A DNA stretch of 64,000 bases from Bacillus sp. E(2018) (GTDB lineage Bacteria > Bacillota > Bacilli > Bacillales > Fictibacillaceae): positions 930,001 through 994,000 of the forward strand of contig NZ_SCOL01000001.1 in the NCBI RefSeq assembly GCF_005503015.1, written 5' to 3'. The position numbers were made by a program, and so were the translations under genes. Below the pieces are notes generated by a model. That model saw nothing but the letters and a program-made list of their open reading frames with translations. It had not been told where the DNA came from and did no database searches. The stretch's first letter is position 1, and the number at the start of each line of letters is the position of its first letter. Below are positions 35,293 through 43,926 of the stretch, in pieces.

Positions 35293-35592
35293 TTATTGAT
35301 TGCGTTGTCCGCCTATTCGTTTAATGAAGTACATGACCACTAGACCTGAAAGTGTTCCTGTAAATCCGAAATAAATAACAGTCATAGGTCCAAAAACACG
35401 ACTTGCACAGCAACGGTTATCATTTCAGGAAGTGGAAGTTTGATAGGCTGTGAAAAACAGATAGCTAAAACTTTAGATTTACGACGTTGTAGCCATTTTT
35501 CAAAGCCATATATTTTTGTTAATACCAATAACTTAGAAAGATAGAAGGTTGCAAATATTAACATGCTTATGGCAACTAGAACGATGAGGAAT
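35293..35592 (-). pseudogene. Decayed small membrane-protein gene
   Basis: The minus strand reads IFLIVLVAISMLIFATFYL and later LPLPEMITVAVQVVFL, then stops at DL-stop near 35382. A one-base shift in a T5 run restores GPMTVIYFGFTGTLSGLVVMY and RIGGQRNQ before a TAA at 35293. The combined product would be a protein of about 100 residues with three hydrophobic segments. No start codon with a ribosome site is visible at its front and a stop lies just before. I do not recognise the family. The remaining 330 bases up to comK contain no ORF that I can support. Confidence 0.45.
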
Positions 35593-35926
35593 ATCTAAGT
35601 GTTAATGACATTAATAGAACGTGCGAAGAAATTTTAAGAGTTACTTGTTTGTTTAAAAGACTGTCATTCATGCTTCGGTCTCCGTTTCTATGTATTCTAT
35701 AGTTAACTCTGTGCATTTGTGAAATGACGTGACAGTTTCTAGAGACGTAAATGATTACTCCCTAAAACATATTCGGTATAAGAAAACAAAATATTTTGAC
35801 ATAATGCGCTAAATATATAGATGGTTTGATATTTAAATGGTAAAATATTACTATACAGTATAAATATTAGGGACATTTGTACTGTCGTTCATTTCCATGG
35901 GGATTAATATATTGAGGAGGTATTGA

Positions 35927-36469
35927 ATGAAGCGTAGAATTGTGCACGAGAAAGTGGAGAAGTATTTAATTACAAGTAAAACCATTGCTATTCAGCCATT
36001 TATCAACCAATGGGGAAGGGTTTGTGCAGAAATTTATGAAGAAGGTGCCGTCATCCTTGTTGAAAAAAAGCCTTTTCGAATCATTAAAGATTCCTGTCCA
36101 TATTACGGAGGTACATATGATGGCAAGAAAGATGCAGCGCAAATTAATTTAGGGAGGATGTGCTTTCCTCCGATCATGATTGATACGAAACTTGATATCT
36201 TCTTCTTTCCCACGAAATCACCACGTAAAGACTCCTGCATCTGGCTATCACAGCCACATATTGATGATATTGAATCCATTGACTGGAAGAATGTTAGAGT
36301 GCTTTTCTTAAACGGAATGGACCTACCTATTGAAAGTACCTCTCGTGCGCTTAAAGCAAAACTCCATCGAGCAGCTCATTACAGAAATGTACTACTAAAT
36401 CGAACAAATCGAAACCTTGAAAAGGACAGAGAAAAAGGTTTAAAGAACAGTGATTTGATCTTAACTTAA
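35927..36469 (+). CDS. comK: ComK-family competence transcription factor
   Basis: A 180-aa protein of the ComK family. SCPYYGGTYDGKKDA and FPPIMIDTKLDIFFFPTKSP line up with the SCRFFGSSYAGRK and KPPIMVDPSNQIFLFPT segments of B. subtilis ComK as I recall them. CIWLSQPHI matches its CGWISHVHV. The C-terminal part is shorter (192 aa in B. subtilis), and the tail that MecA binds is not obviously conserved. ComK switches on DNA-uptake genes and its own gene. ATG 35927 follows GAGGAGG. The upstream region is AT-rich with AAAA and TTTT tracts (35773-35802), but I found no perfect K-box pair. Confidence 0.8.
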   Translation: MKRRIVHEKVEKYLITSKTIAIQPFINQWGRVCAEIYEEGAVILVEKKPFRIIKDSCPYYGGTYDGKKDAAQINLGRMCFPPIMIDTKLDIFFFPTKSPRKDSCIWLSQPHIDDIESIDWKNVRVLFLNGMDLPIESTSRALKAKLHRAAHYRNVLLNRTNRNLEKDREKGLKNSDLILT

Positions 36470-36484
36470 AAATTTGAACTTGAG

Positions 36485-36513
36485 CGCCTGATGATGAATT
36501 TCAGGCGTTTTTG
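36485..36513 (+). terminator. Intrinsic terminator after comK
   Basis: CGCCTGA / TCAGGCG with a 9-base loop, followed by T5. Confidence 0.8.
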
Positions 36514-36732
36514 TTATGTCAAAAAGTAAAAGTTACATATATTAGTGAATAATCTCATTTGAAAACTTTTCAAAAATCCTATATAAATACTGAGGTTTAG
36601 AGAGTTTGGGCACACTATTCATATAATTATCACTATTTATCGGCTTTCAAATAATTTATAATTATCATATAATAAAGATATTAAAGACTTAAATATTAGC
36701 AATACTAGTTGATACGGTTTTCATGGAAACAG

Positions 36733-36785
36733 AAGAAGCTGTAACCAAGTTGTCTCTTCTTATGTGTGAGACGACGGCTTTTTTC
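36733..36785 (+). promoter_or_regulatory. Attenuator-like leader of mqo
   Basis: GTTGTCTC (36749-36756) pairs with GAGACGAC (36768-36775), and AAGC pairs with GGCTT before a T6 run, making a terminator 28 bases before the mqo start. There is no ORF between the comK terminator and this hairpin. AAGAAG (36733-36738) could pair with CTTCTT (36756-36761) as an alternative structure. The upstream 220 bases are AT-rich and otherwise featureless. I do not recognise a known riboswitch class. Confidence 0.5.
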
Positions 36786-36812
36786 TGTAAATTTTAGGTG
36801 AAAAGGTTGATA

Positions 36813-38360
36813 ATGATGAGCAACAGAGAAACGAACACAGACGTCCTTTTAATCGGCGCTGGAATCATGAGTGCTACATTAGGAACGATCTTAAAAGAAA
36901 TAGCTCCAGAAATGAAAATTAAAGTATTTGAAAAACTTGATAAAGCAGGAGAGGAAAGTTCTAACGAGTGGAACAATGCGGGAACTGGCCATGCAGCACT
37001 TTGTGAACTAAATTACACATCGGAAAAACCAGATGGATCTATAGATATCTCGAAAGCCATTGAAATTAATGAACAGTTTCAAGTGTCTATGCAGTTCTGG
37101 TCATACCTTGTTGAACAAAAGTTGATTCGTAATCCAGAAGATTTCATCATGCCTTTGCCGCATATGAGTATGGTTCAAGGAGAAAACAACGTTCAGTTTT
37201 TAAAGAAACGTATGGAAGCGCTAACAGAGAATCCTCTGTTTAAAGGGATGGAATTCTCAGATCAACCAGAAAAATTGATGGAATGGATTCCATTGATCAT
37301 GGAAGGTCGTTCGTTAGACGAAAGTATCGCTGCTACAAAGATTGATACAGGAACTGATGTTAATTTTGGTTCGCTCACTCGCATGTTATTTAGTCATCTG
37401 CAGAACAAGAACGTTGAGGTTAAATACAAACATAGCGTAGAGAACCTAAAGCGTACAAATGACGGCTCTTGGGAACTGAAAGTCAAAAATCAGAACTCTG
37501 GCTCTGTTGAAAGGCACACAGCGAAGTTTGTTTTTATCGGTGGTGGAGGCGGAAGTCTACATCTTCTTCAAAAATCTGGTATTCCTGAAGGGAAGCATAT
37601 CGGCGGATTTCCAGTAAGTGGAATCTTTATGGTATGTAAGAACCCAGAAGTGATTGAGCAACAGCATGCGAAAGTATATGGAAAAGCCAAAGTCGGCGCA
37701 CCACCAATGTCTGTTCCGCACTTGGATACACGTTATATTGACAACAAAAAATCGTTATTGTTTGGACCATTCGCGGGATTCTCGCCAAAATTCTTAAAAA
37801 CAGGATCTATGCTCGATCTCGTGACTTCAGTTAAACCTAATAACGTGTTAACCATGTTAGCTGCGGGTGCTAAAGAAATGTCGCTCACGAAATATTTGAT
37901 TCAGCAAGTATTATTGTCAAAGGAACAGCGAATGGAAGAACTAAGAGAGTTTATTCCGACTGCTAAGAGTGAAGATTGGGATCTAGTCGTAGCTGGGCAA
38001 CGTGTTCAGGTCATCAAGGATACGGAAACAGGTGGAAAAGGAACGCTTCAGTTCGGTACAGAAGTGATTACATCCGCTGATGGTTCAATTGCTGCTCTAC
38101 TTGGCGCATCACCTGGAGCGTCAACTGCTGTTCATGTTATGCTTGAAGTGTTGAACAAATGCTTCCCACAAGAGATTGGAAAGTGGGAACCAAAGATCAA
38201 AGAAATGATTCCTTCTTATGGACAGCGATTGATGAACAATCCTGATCTATTAAAGAAAGTTCATGCTTCTACAGCACGTACCTTGAAACTTGATGCGAAC
38301 GAACCTACTTTAGCTGATTTTTCGGAAATTGAACATACAATTTTACATGAAAAAATTTAG
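36813..38360 (+). CDS. mqo: Malate:quinone oxidoreductase
   Basis: A 515-aa FAD-dependent membrane-associated enzyme that oxidises malate to oxaloacetate and passes electrons to menaquinone. The dinucleotide-binding motif is [19 protein letters not shown] near the N-terminus. Other family blocks are [41 protein letters not shown] and the C-terminal [17 protein letters not shown]. Length is normal. AAAAGG lies 6 bases before ATG 36813, so I prefer it over GTG 36798. The gene is monocistronic, with a terminator-like hairpin in its leader and another after its stop. Confidence 0.95.
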   Translation: MMSNRETNTDVLLIGAGIMSATLGTILKEIAPEMKIKVFEKLDKAGEESSNEWNNAGTGHAALCELNYTSEKPDGSIDISKAIEINEQFQVSMQFWSYLVEQKLIRNPEDFIMPLPHMSMVQGENNVQFLKKRMEALTENPLFKGMEFSDQPEKLMEWIPLIMEGRSLDESIAATKIDTGTDVNFGSLTRMLFSHLQNKNVEVKYKHSVENLKRTNDGSWELKVKNQNSGSVERHTAKFVFIGGGGGSLHLLQKSGIPEGKHIGGFPVSGIFMVCKNPEVIEQQHAKVYGKAKVGAPPMSVPHLDTRYIDNKKSLLFGPFAGFSPKFLKTGSMLDLVTSVKPNNVLTMLAAGAKEMSLTKYLIQQVLLSKEQRMEELREFIPTAKSEDWDLVVAGQRVQVIKDTETGGKGTLQFGTEVITSADGSIAALLGASPGASTAVHVMLEVLNKCFPQEIGKWEPKIKEMIPSYGQRLMNNPDLLKKVHASTARTLKLDANEPTLADFSEIEHTILHEKI

Positions 38361-38374
38361 AATTCCTTTTCAAA

Positions 38375-38403
38375 AGGGCCTTACTGTGAAAGGCTCTTTT
38401 TTG
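38375..38403 (+). terminator. Intrinsic terminator after mqo
   Basis: AGGGCCTT / AAGGCTCT with a 7-base loop, followed by T6. Confidence 0.75.
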
Positions 38404-38487
38404 CTATTCTTTTTTCCATTGTGAAGGTAATGCCTACCTTTTTATGGAATGTAATATGAGACTATATCATGACTAGGAGTAATAGAG

Positions 38488-39270
38488 ATGAATATCGTTA
38501 AACACAATAGCAAAGCTTGGGACAAAAAGGTTGAAGATGGTGTGAGCTATACGAAAGCTGTATCAAATGATGTAATTGAACAAAGTAAATTAGGAGATTG
38601 GCGTATTACTGTTACAACAGAAAAACCAGTTCCTAGAGGTTGGTTTCCAGAGTTGTTAAACGAGGTGAAGATTCTTTGTCTTGCTTCTGGAGGCGGTCAA
38701 CAAGGTCCAGTGTTAGCTGCTGCTGGCGCAAATGTTACTGTTATCGATATATCAAAGAAACAGTTAGAAAATGATCAGCTATTAGCAGAAGCAAACCATT
38801 TGAGCCTAAGAGTCATACAAGGAGATATGTGTGATCTTTCTATGTTTGATGAAGGAGAGTTCGACTTGATCGTTCATCCTGTGGCGAATGTGTTTGTGGA
38901 GGATATTTCTACCGTATGGAAAGAAGCATCACGTGTTTTAAAAGACAGAGGAGTCCTCATCTCTGGTTTTACGAATCCATTGTTGTTTATTTTTGATGAT
39001 GAAGAAGATCAAAAGGGAAATCTAGTCGTAAGTAACAGAATTCCTTATACAACTCTCGATTCTATGACTGAAGAAGAGAAGTCTGCTTATCTTAATGCAG
39101 ATGAAACGATAGAATTTGGTCATACATTAGAGGACCAAATACAAGGACAGATTGATGCAGGTTTCGTGATAACAGGATTATATGAAGATGACTTTGGTGG
39201 AAGAAGACCGATTGATACCTATATTAAAAGTTTTGTAGCAACACGTGCTGTGAAAATGAAGGTTGAATAA
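38488..39270 (+). CDS. Class I SAM-dependent methyltransferase
   Basis: A 260-aa protein. The SAM motif is KILCLASGGGQQGPVLAAAG, a variant glycine loop, followed by VTVIDISKKQLENDQ, QGDMCDLSMFDEGEFDLIVH and a post-core region with TLEDQIQGQIDAGF. It belongs to a widespread uncharacterised Bacillus methyltransferase group whose acceptor is unknown. ATG 38488 follows TAGGAG. It is transcribed alone and ends at a convergent terminator. Confidence 0.8.
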   Translation: MNIVKHNSKAWDKKVEDGVSYTKAVSNDVIEQSKLGDWRITVTTEKPVPRGWFPELLNEVKILCLASGGGQQGPVLAAAGANVTVIDISKKQLENDQLLAEANHLSLRVIQGDMCDLSMFDEGEFDLIVHPVANVFVEDISTVWKEASRVLKDRGVLISGFTNPLLFIFDDEEDQKGNLVVSNRIPYTTLDSMTEEEKSAYLNADETIEFGHTLEDQIQGQIDAGFVITGLYEDDFGGRRPIDTYIKSFVATRAVKMKVE

Positions 39271-39280
39271 AGAAAAGAAG

Positions 39281-39316
39281 ACTAGCTTAGATGTAATATG
39301 ACTAAGCTAGTTTTTC
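39281..39316. terminator. Bidirectional terminator overlapping the Nudix stop codon
   Basis: ACTAGCTTAG / CTAAGCTAGT, a 10-bp stem with T5 on the plus strand. The minus-strand Nudix stop (39302-39304) lies inside the stem. Confidence 0.75.
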
Positions 39317-39856
39317 TATGGAGAGGTAATTTTTAGCTAAATTATAAGCACTTACTGTAAACAACTGTGTCAATTTTTTATCTTCGATTAACCTTTCCAT
39401 CTCATGAAAAGGGATAACTTTAATCGTTAAATCTTCATTCTCATCTAATTTTTGAGAAGACGATTGGAAAGCATCTAGGATTAAGAAAGTTATAATCTTG
39501 TTGGTTTGGGTAGCTGGATTTACTATAAATTCTCCAAGTAAGATCGGTTCTTTACGAGAAGTGAAACCTGTTTCCTCTTGAACCTCTCTAATAATTCCTT
39601 CCACATAGGATTCACCTTGTTCGATTTTACCAGCGGGAACTTCTAAAAAGAAGTCTTTACCTGGATGACGGTATTGTTCAACCAGTACGATGTGTTTATC
39701 CTTAGTTAGAACAACCGCATTCACCCAATCAGGATACTCATGAACATAATAGTTATCAATTTTCTGTCCGTTCGGCAGCTCACAGCTATCTGTTCTTAAA
39801 TGGCCAAAAGGCGTTTGGTAGATATATTGTGAATTTATTGTTTTCCACTTTGCCAA
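39302..39856 (-). CDS. Nudix hydrolase, ADP-ribose pyrophosphatase-like
   Basis: A 184-aa Nudix protein with box GKIEQGESYVEGIIREVQEE followed by TGF, and upstream VLVEQYRHPGKDFFLEVPAG, the pattern of ADP-ribose and other NDP-sugar pyrophosphatases (YQYR-type loop and EVPAGK). It is more divergent than typical B. subtilis NudF. The start overlaps the small coiled-coil membrane protein gene by 22 bases, so the two are coupled. Confidence 0.8.
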   Translation of the reverse strand: MAKWKTINSQYIYQTPFGHLRTDSCELPNGQKIDNYYVHEYPDWVNAVVLTKDKHIVLVEQYRHPGKDFFLEVPAGKIEQGESYVEGIIREVQEETGFTSRKEPILLGEFIVNPATQTNKIITFLILDAFQSSSQKLDENEDLTIKVIPFHEMERLIEDKKLTQLFTVSAYNLAKNYLSIEKLA

Positions 39857-40038
39857 CTTTCTTGCTCCTCCTCTTGGTTTACTGAGTGTTTGCGTAAGCG
39901 TTCTAACTCGTTTTTTATAGTAGAAAGTTCATTTTTTATATGTGTAAGATTTTTAGAGTCATTCATTCCGGTTCTCACCGCTAGATATATCACTAAGAAT
40001 AAAATGAAATAACCTGACAGTGCTAATAAAATCTCCAT
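39835..40038 (-). CDS. Small membrane protein with coiled-coil tail
   Basis: A 67-aa protein with one N-terminal TM helix (ILLALSGYFILFLVIYLAV, residues 3-21) and a helical charged tail (THIKNELSTIKNELERLRKH) that looks like a coiled coil. No family recognised. It overlaps the Nudix gene downstream and starts 5 bases after the GNAT gene, so the three minus-strand genes look like one operon. Confidence 0.6.
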   Translation of the reverse strand: MEILLALSGYFILFLVIYLAVRTGMNDSKNLTHIKNELSTIKNELERLRKHSVNQEEEQESWQSGKQ

Positions 40039-40042
40039 GCTC

Positions 40043-40591
40043 TTATCCTCCTAATGTGGATGATTCCCATTCTTCGCGAAGAATGCCCATCCTGATCGAG
40101 TCATAATACTCTCCGTTGTAATAGCGACATTTTCTCATTCGGCCTTCCATTTTCATACCGAGCTTTTCACCAACTTTAATCATCCGTTCATTACCTGACC
40201 ATGTTGTGTATCCAACACGGACGAGTGGAAGTGTATTAAACAAGTGATCGATCCACAGAATAAAAGCTCTTGTTCCGTATCCACCGCTCCAATAGTTCGA
40301 ATTGTAGATTCCAATTCCCATCTCTAGCCAGCGAGAAGGCTCGTGTTCCCAATAGTAACTCACGGTTCCAACCAACTCACCAGCTACTTCAATAGCCCAA
40401 CGCTGTTTATGATTAACATAGTGATCCTGGTTCCACATAAACTCTTCAAAAGGAACCTGTTTGTGTTCAAAATATGGAGCGTCCCATTGTTTCCATTCTG
40501 GTTCACTTTCTTTATATATGAGTTCCCAAAGCTTGGGGAGGTCTCTTTCCACGATGGGTCTAATACATAACTCGTTTTCTTGATATGACAT
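40043..40591 (-). CDS. GNAT acetyltransferase (RimJ/RimL-like)
   Basis: A 182-aa GNAT protein with LCIRPIVERDLPKLWELIYK at the N-terminus, the acetyl-CoA region in GIYNSNYWSGGYGTRAFILW and the C-terminal RVGYTTWSGNERMIKVGEKL then GMKMEGRMRKCRYYNGEYYD, which is typical of the RimJ/RimL-type branch. The acceptor is unknown. ATG 40591 is preceded by ACGGAGG. First gene of the presumed three-gene operon. Confidence 0.8.
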   Translation of the reverse strand: MSYQENELCIRPIVERDLPKLWELIYKESEPEWKQWDAPYFEHKQVPFEEFMWNQDHYVNHKQRWAIEVAGELVGTVSYYWEHEPSRWLEMGIGIYNSNYWSGGYGTRAFILWIDHLFNTLPLVRVGYTTWSGNERMIKVGEKLGMKMEGRMRKCRYYNGEYYDSIRMGILREEWESSTLGG

Positions 40592-40678
40592 GCCATACCT
40601 CCGTATTTTTTGAACATTTACTTTGATTTTATGATACCATTATTTGTAAAGGTAATCTTATATAATTTTGGGGGAAAT

Positions 40679-42067
40679 ATGAAATTAAAAATCATACATA
40701 CGAACGATCTTCACAGTCATTTTGATAATTTTGCAAAAGTAGTAACGCTTATTCATCAACATAAAGACGAAAACACTTTACTGGTGGATGCAGGAGATTT
40801 TGCTGATTTTAAGAGCATCGAACTTCAAGGAACGAGAGGGTTGGCTGCGGTAGAACTCCTCGAAGCGGCTGGTTACGATTTATTAACAATCGGCAACAAT
40901 GAGATGTTTAATGGGGCAGACACGTTAGAACATATGGCCACTCAAAGTTCAGTTCCGTTTATAAGCAATAACCTTTTCAAGAAAGATAAGACGACGATTC
41001 CTGGCGTTCAATCGAGTGTGATCCTCAATAAAAATGGACTTCGTATTTTTGTAACTGGCGCATCCCCTGACTTAGGTGCTTTTAATGAGGGGCTAGGGTT
41101 TAGTGGCGAAAACTACATTATAGCTATTGCCGAAGAACTGGAGCGTAACCGCGGAAAATACGATCTGTGCATCCTTCTGAACCATGTCGGTACGATAGCG
41201 GATACTGAATTAGCAAAAGAGATTTCTGGCATTGATGTGATCGTTTCTTCTCATGATCATGTTCTATATAAAGAGGCACAGGTAATTAATGATACTTTCA
41301 TCGTAAGTGCAGGGAATTTTGGTGAACATATCGGTGTATTAGAACTTGAAATAAACGACACACATAAAACGCTTTTACAATCTAAGGTTTATTGTACAAA
41401 AGATTCAAAACCAGACGGAAAAATCTTATTCATTCTTAAACGAAGTAAAGAAACCGCGATTGAAATTTTAGGGAAACCTTTGTATCGAATTGATGAGCCG
41501 TTATGGCATGATGTGATTCATGAAAATCCAATCTCAAACTTGATTGCAGATGGTTTAAAAAACATGCTAAACACCGATATTGGCTTGATAAACAGTGGAA
41601 TTGTTACAGCTGGAATTTTTTCATACGTTTCTCATAAAAAATTAATCGAGATCTGCCCATCACCACTCAATCCAACATCTTTTGAGATTCAAGGGAAATA
41701 CATATTTGAAGCGGTTCAACAATCGCTAGACGTTCAACATTGCTTACAAGATGGAAGAGGACCAGGCTTCAGAGGAAAGTATGTAGGAAGTCTGCATTTA
41801 TCAGGGGCAGAAGTTGTTTATGATGGATTGAAAGTAGTTGAAATAAGAATAGGCGATGAACCTTTGGAGGAAGAAAGATGGTACTCTGTGGCTTCATCAG
41901 ATTACCTTCACAGAGGGTCAGGGTATCCTTCACTTGCCCACAATCGAAACGAGTTTTACCGACCAGAAGAGATCAAAGATGTAATTAAGATTTATGGAGA
42001 CAAAAAAGGGTTTGTAAAAAGAGCTTTTGATACAAGATTTACTGAACTGCAGAAAATTAAGGGGTGA
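40679..42067 (+). CDS. yunD: Metallophosphatase / 5'-nucleotidase (YunD-like)
   Basis: A 462-aa two-domain protein. The N-terminal calcineurin-like metallophosphoesterase has LKIIHTNDLHSHF, LLVDAGDFAD, TIGNNEMF, LLNHVG and VSSHDHVLY (metal ligands D, H, N, H). The C-terminal 5'-nucleotidase domain (about 270-460) has LINSGIV and the EIQGKYIFEAVQQSL region. No signal peptide, so it is cytoplasmic, like B. subtilis YunD of the same length. ATG 40679 follows GGGGGAAA. The open frame extends to 40610 but without a ribosome site. Confidence 0.85.
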   Translation: MKLKIIHTNDLHSHFDNFAKVVTLIHQHKDENTLLVDAGDFADFKSIELQGTRGLAAVELLEAAGYDLLTIGNNEMFNGADTLEHMATQSSVPFISNNLFKKDKTTIPGVQSSVILNKNGLRIFVTGASPDLGAFNEGLGFSGENYIIAIAEELERNRGKYDLCILLNHVGTIADTELAKEISGIDVIVSSHDHVLYKEAQVINDTFIVSAGNFGEHIGVLELEINDTHKTLLQSKVYCTKDSKPDGKILFILKRSKETAIEILGKPLYRIDEPLWHDVIHENPISNLIADGLKNMLNTDIGLINSGIVTAGIFSYVSHKKLIEICPSPLNPTSFEIQGKYIFEAVQQSLDVQHCLQDGRGPGFRGKYVGSLHLSGAEVVYDGLKVVEIRIGDEPLEEERWYSVASSDYLHRGSGYPSLAHNRNEFYRPEEIKDVIKIYGDKKGFVKRAFDTRFTELQKIKG

Positions 42068-42072
42068 ACACC

Positions 42073-42189
42073 ATGGAATGGGTTACGTTTTGTATGGCTG
42101 CGACAGCCTTCATTTTAGTGTTTCAAGAAACAGAAAAGCGAAAGAAAATAGAAAAACGTCTTCAGCAGTTAGAGGATCAACAGAAATAA
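42073..42189 (+). CDS. Small membrane protein (38 aa)
   Basis: A 39-codon ORF 5 bases after yunD with GGGGTGA 6 bases before its ATG. The product starts MEWVTFCMAATAFILVFQE, a single TM segment, and continues with a basic helical tail (RKKIEKRLQQLEDQQK). No family recognised. Spacing and ribosome site suggest cotranscription with yunD. Confidence 0.55.
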   Translation: MEWVTFCMAATAFILVFQETEKRKKIEKRLQQLEDQQK

Positions 42190-42219
42190 GTTCGATTTTG
42201 GAATAGGAGGTTAGCTATC

Positions 42220-42729
42220 ATGGAACGTTGTGTGTATTTTAAAGATACCATTTTCTCATCAGGCAAAACCGACATATTCAATGGGGATCAACAGAAACGT
42301 GGAGTCCTTGATCTAAGAAGCGCATTTTCTTCAGGAGTGAGTATTGAGGATGAATCCGGAAGGGTAATCGTGGAGGGTGGATTTCCTTTCTTATCCGGAA
42401 AGTGGGTCGTTAAACAACCTGATGGGAAAGAATACGGAGTGGTGAAATCTTCATTTGCGTTCTTTTCAAAAAGGTATCACTATGTGACGAATGAACAAAC
42501 GTACGAAATTGAAGCTCCTGCTTTTTCAAAAGAGTATACCCTTTTTGATGAGAACAAGTTGGAAGTCGCGACGTTTAAAAAAGTGAATGGACTTTTCCAG
42601 GCTGCTGCTTACGAGCTAAAACACAACTCGGAGCGCATGTTAACTGAAGAGCTCATTGCTGTTGTCATGGGAGTTAATGCAATAGAAAAAAGAAACCGAT
42701 CTTCAGCCGGAGCAGGTGCTGGAGGCTAG
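42220..42729 (+). CDS. Tubby C-terminal-like (LURP-one-related) domain protein
   Basis: A 169-aa protein with a beta-rich sequence and no signal peptide: VYFKDTIFSSGKTDIF, SIEDESGRVIVEGGFPFLSG, KWVVKQPDGKEYGVVKSSF, HYVTNEQTYEIEAPAFS. It resembles the small tubby-C-like/LURP-one proteins of Bacillus, possible phospholipid scramblase-fold proteins. The C-terminus is a Gly/Ala tail. ATG 42220 follows AGGAGG. Function unknown. Confidence 0.65.
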   Translation: MERCVYFKDTIFSSGKTDIFNGDQQKRGVLDLRSAFSSGVSIEDESGRVIVEGGFPFLSGKWVVKQPDGKEYGVVKSSFAFFSKRYHYVTNEQTYEIEAPAFSKEYTLFDENKLEVATFKKVNGLFQAAAYELKHNSERMLTEELIAVVMGVNAIEKRNRSSAGAGAGG

Positions 42730-42750
42730 CAGTAAAATTAACCACAAATA

Positions 42751-42800
42751 GAAGCTTTACTCAACGAGATGAGAATGCTGAGTAAAAGCTTCTTTTTTAT
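42751..42800. terminator. Bidirectional terminator between the tubby-like gene and the ger operon
   Basis: GAAGCTTTACTCA and TGAGTAAAAGCTTC pair over about 13 bp and are followed by T6 on the plus strand. It lies between convergent units. Confidence 0.8.
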
Positions 42801-42846
42801 TGTATACATGAGCCCTGAACTATTATATGTTAGATCGTACAATAGG

Positions 42847-43926
42847 CTACTCCGTAATCCCCGCCTGCGTTATTTCAACATTCACTTTCACGTTGATTGG
42901 AATGTCTGGATACTGTTCGTCCCAGCGTTTAAAATCAAATCCACGTGTTCTGCTTCTTGCCAAATCTCCTAGTCCAATCGTATCTACCTTTTCTTTTTGT
43001 AGCTTTTTGACGATCTTATTTGTACGTTTATTCATCGCTTTTTCTGTCGCACGCTCAAGCTGCTCGATTAAAGAGGGATCACTTACCGGAATTTTAGGTG
43101 CTTCACTGACACGACCTCTCACATTAACAAATATATCTACTGAAGGAGAACGTTTCACGTCTTTAAATCGATATTCTACTTTAGATGACAAATTTTGAAT
43201 CGTAAAAAATTGATTGTTCTTAAATTTTACTTCATAGATACCCTTCTCAAAAGGTTCCATGAGAAGTTTTAAAAGAAAGGAATCTTCGAGATTTAATTTT
43301 CCTACCATTTTATCGTCTTTTAAGAGAGCAGTTCCCATAACTCTTATTCGATCTCCTTGTTTTTCTATGAGTGGTAAGTTTGGATCCATTCCTTTTCCGT
43401 AATACGTATACAAAAAATCATGTAAGTTTGATTTTGGTATGTTTGCGTTCATATTTTGATCCAAAAGCTGAAGTAGATACTTTGAAGGCGTTTCACTTAG
43501 CGGATACTGTTGCTTTAATAATGTTTTTGTACTCCCATTAACGATTGCCATATAAAGATCACGACCTAACGAAGGATCACGCTGAAGTGTGTCGACTAAA
43601 TCATAGATGCCTTTTTCAGCTAATCGATCATTATAAAGAGCAATATCTAAGCGTCCAATTTCAAAAGGCTTTGGTGATTCAGCTTGTTCTAATGCTCTTG
43701 CCATCTTGCTCGTATTCGTAGTAGCCGTGAATACTTGTGAGATTGGAGGAACATCTTCACCTCGCTGGGGAATGGCTACCATCCCGTTCAACTCTACTTG
43801 GTTGCTTGATTTATAATCATAACCAACTGCAGAAACGAGCTGAACGTCTTCGAGAATCTTTTTGCTCGGAAAACATCCAGTTAACAAAAATAAAGTGAAA
43901 ACGACAAGAAGATGTTTATTAACCAT
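42847..43926 (-). CDS. Germinant receptor C subunit, Ger(x)C lipoprotein
   Basis: A 359-aa lipoprotein. The signal ends LFLLTGC (lipidated Cys18), followed by SAVGYD near residue 34, a mixed alpha/beta N-terminal domain (ALEQAESPKPFEIGRLDIAL) and the C-terminal Spore_GerAC domain (RATEKAMNKRTNKIVKKLQK). It sits on the outside of the spore inner membrane with the A and B subunits. It overlaps the B-subunit gene by 8 bases. Third gene of the operon. Confidence 0.9.
   Translation of the reverse strand: MVNKHLLVVFTLFLLTGCFPSKKILEDVQLVSAVGYDYKSSNQVELNGMVAIPQRGEDVPPISQVFTATTNTSKMARALEQAESPKPFEIGRLDIALYNDRLAEKGIYDLVDTLQRDPSLGRDLYMAIVNGSTKTLLKQQYPLSETPSKYLLQLLDQNMNANIPKSNLHDFLYTYYGKGMDPNLPLIEKQGDRIRVMGTALLKDDKMVGKLNLEDSFLLKLLMEPFEKGIYEVKFKNNQFFTIQNLSSKVEYRFKDVKRSPSVDIFVNVRGRVSEAPKIPVSDPSLIEQLERATEKAMNKRTNKIVKKLQKEKVDTIGLGDLARSRTRGFDFKRWDEQYPDIPINVKVNVEITQAGITE

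Noticed and set aside
35760..35926. ComK K-box pair at the comK promoter
   Set aside because: Several AAAA and TTTT tracts exist but none has the AAAA-N5-TTTT layout with correct spacing.
42769..43198. Two plus-strand ORFs opposite the gerC-type gene
   Set aside because: They are antisense to a clearly coding lipoprotein gene and have no start signals or recognisable domains.
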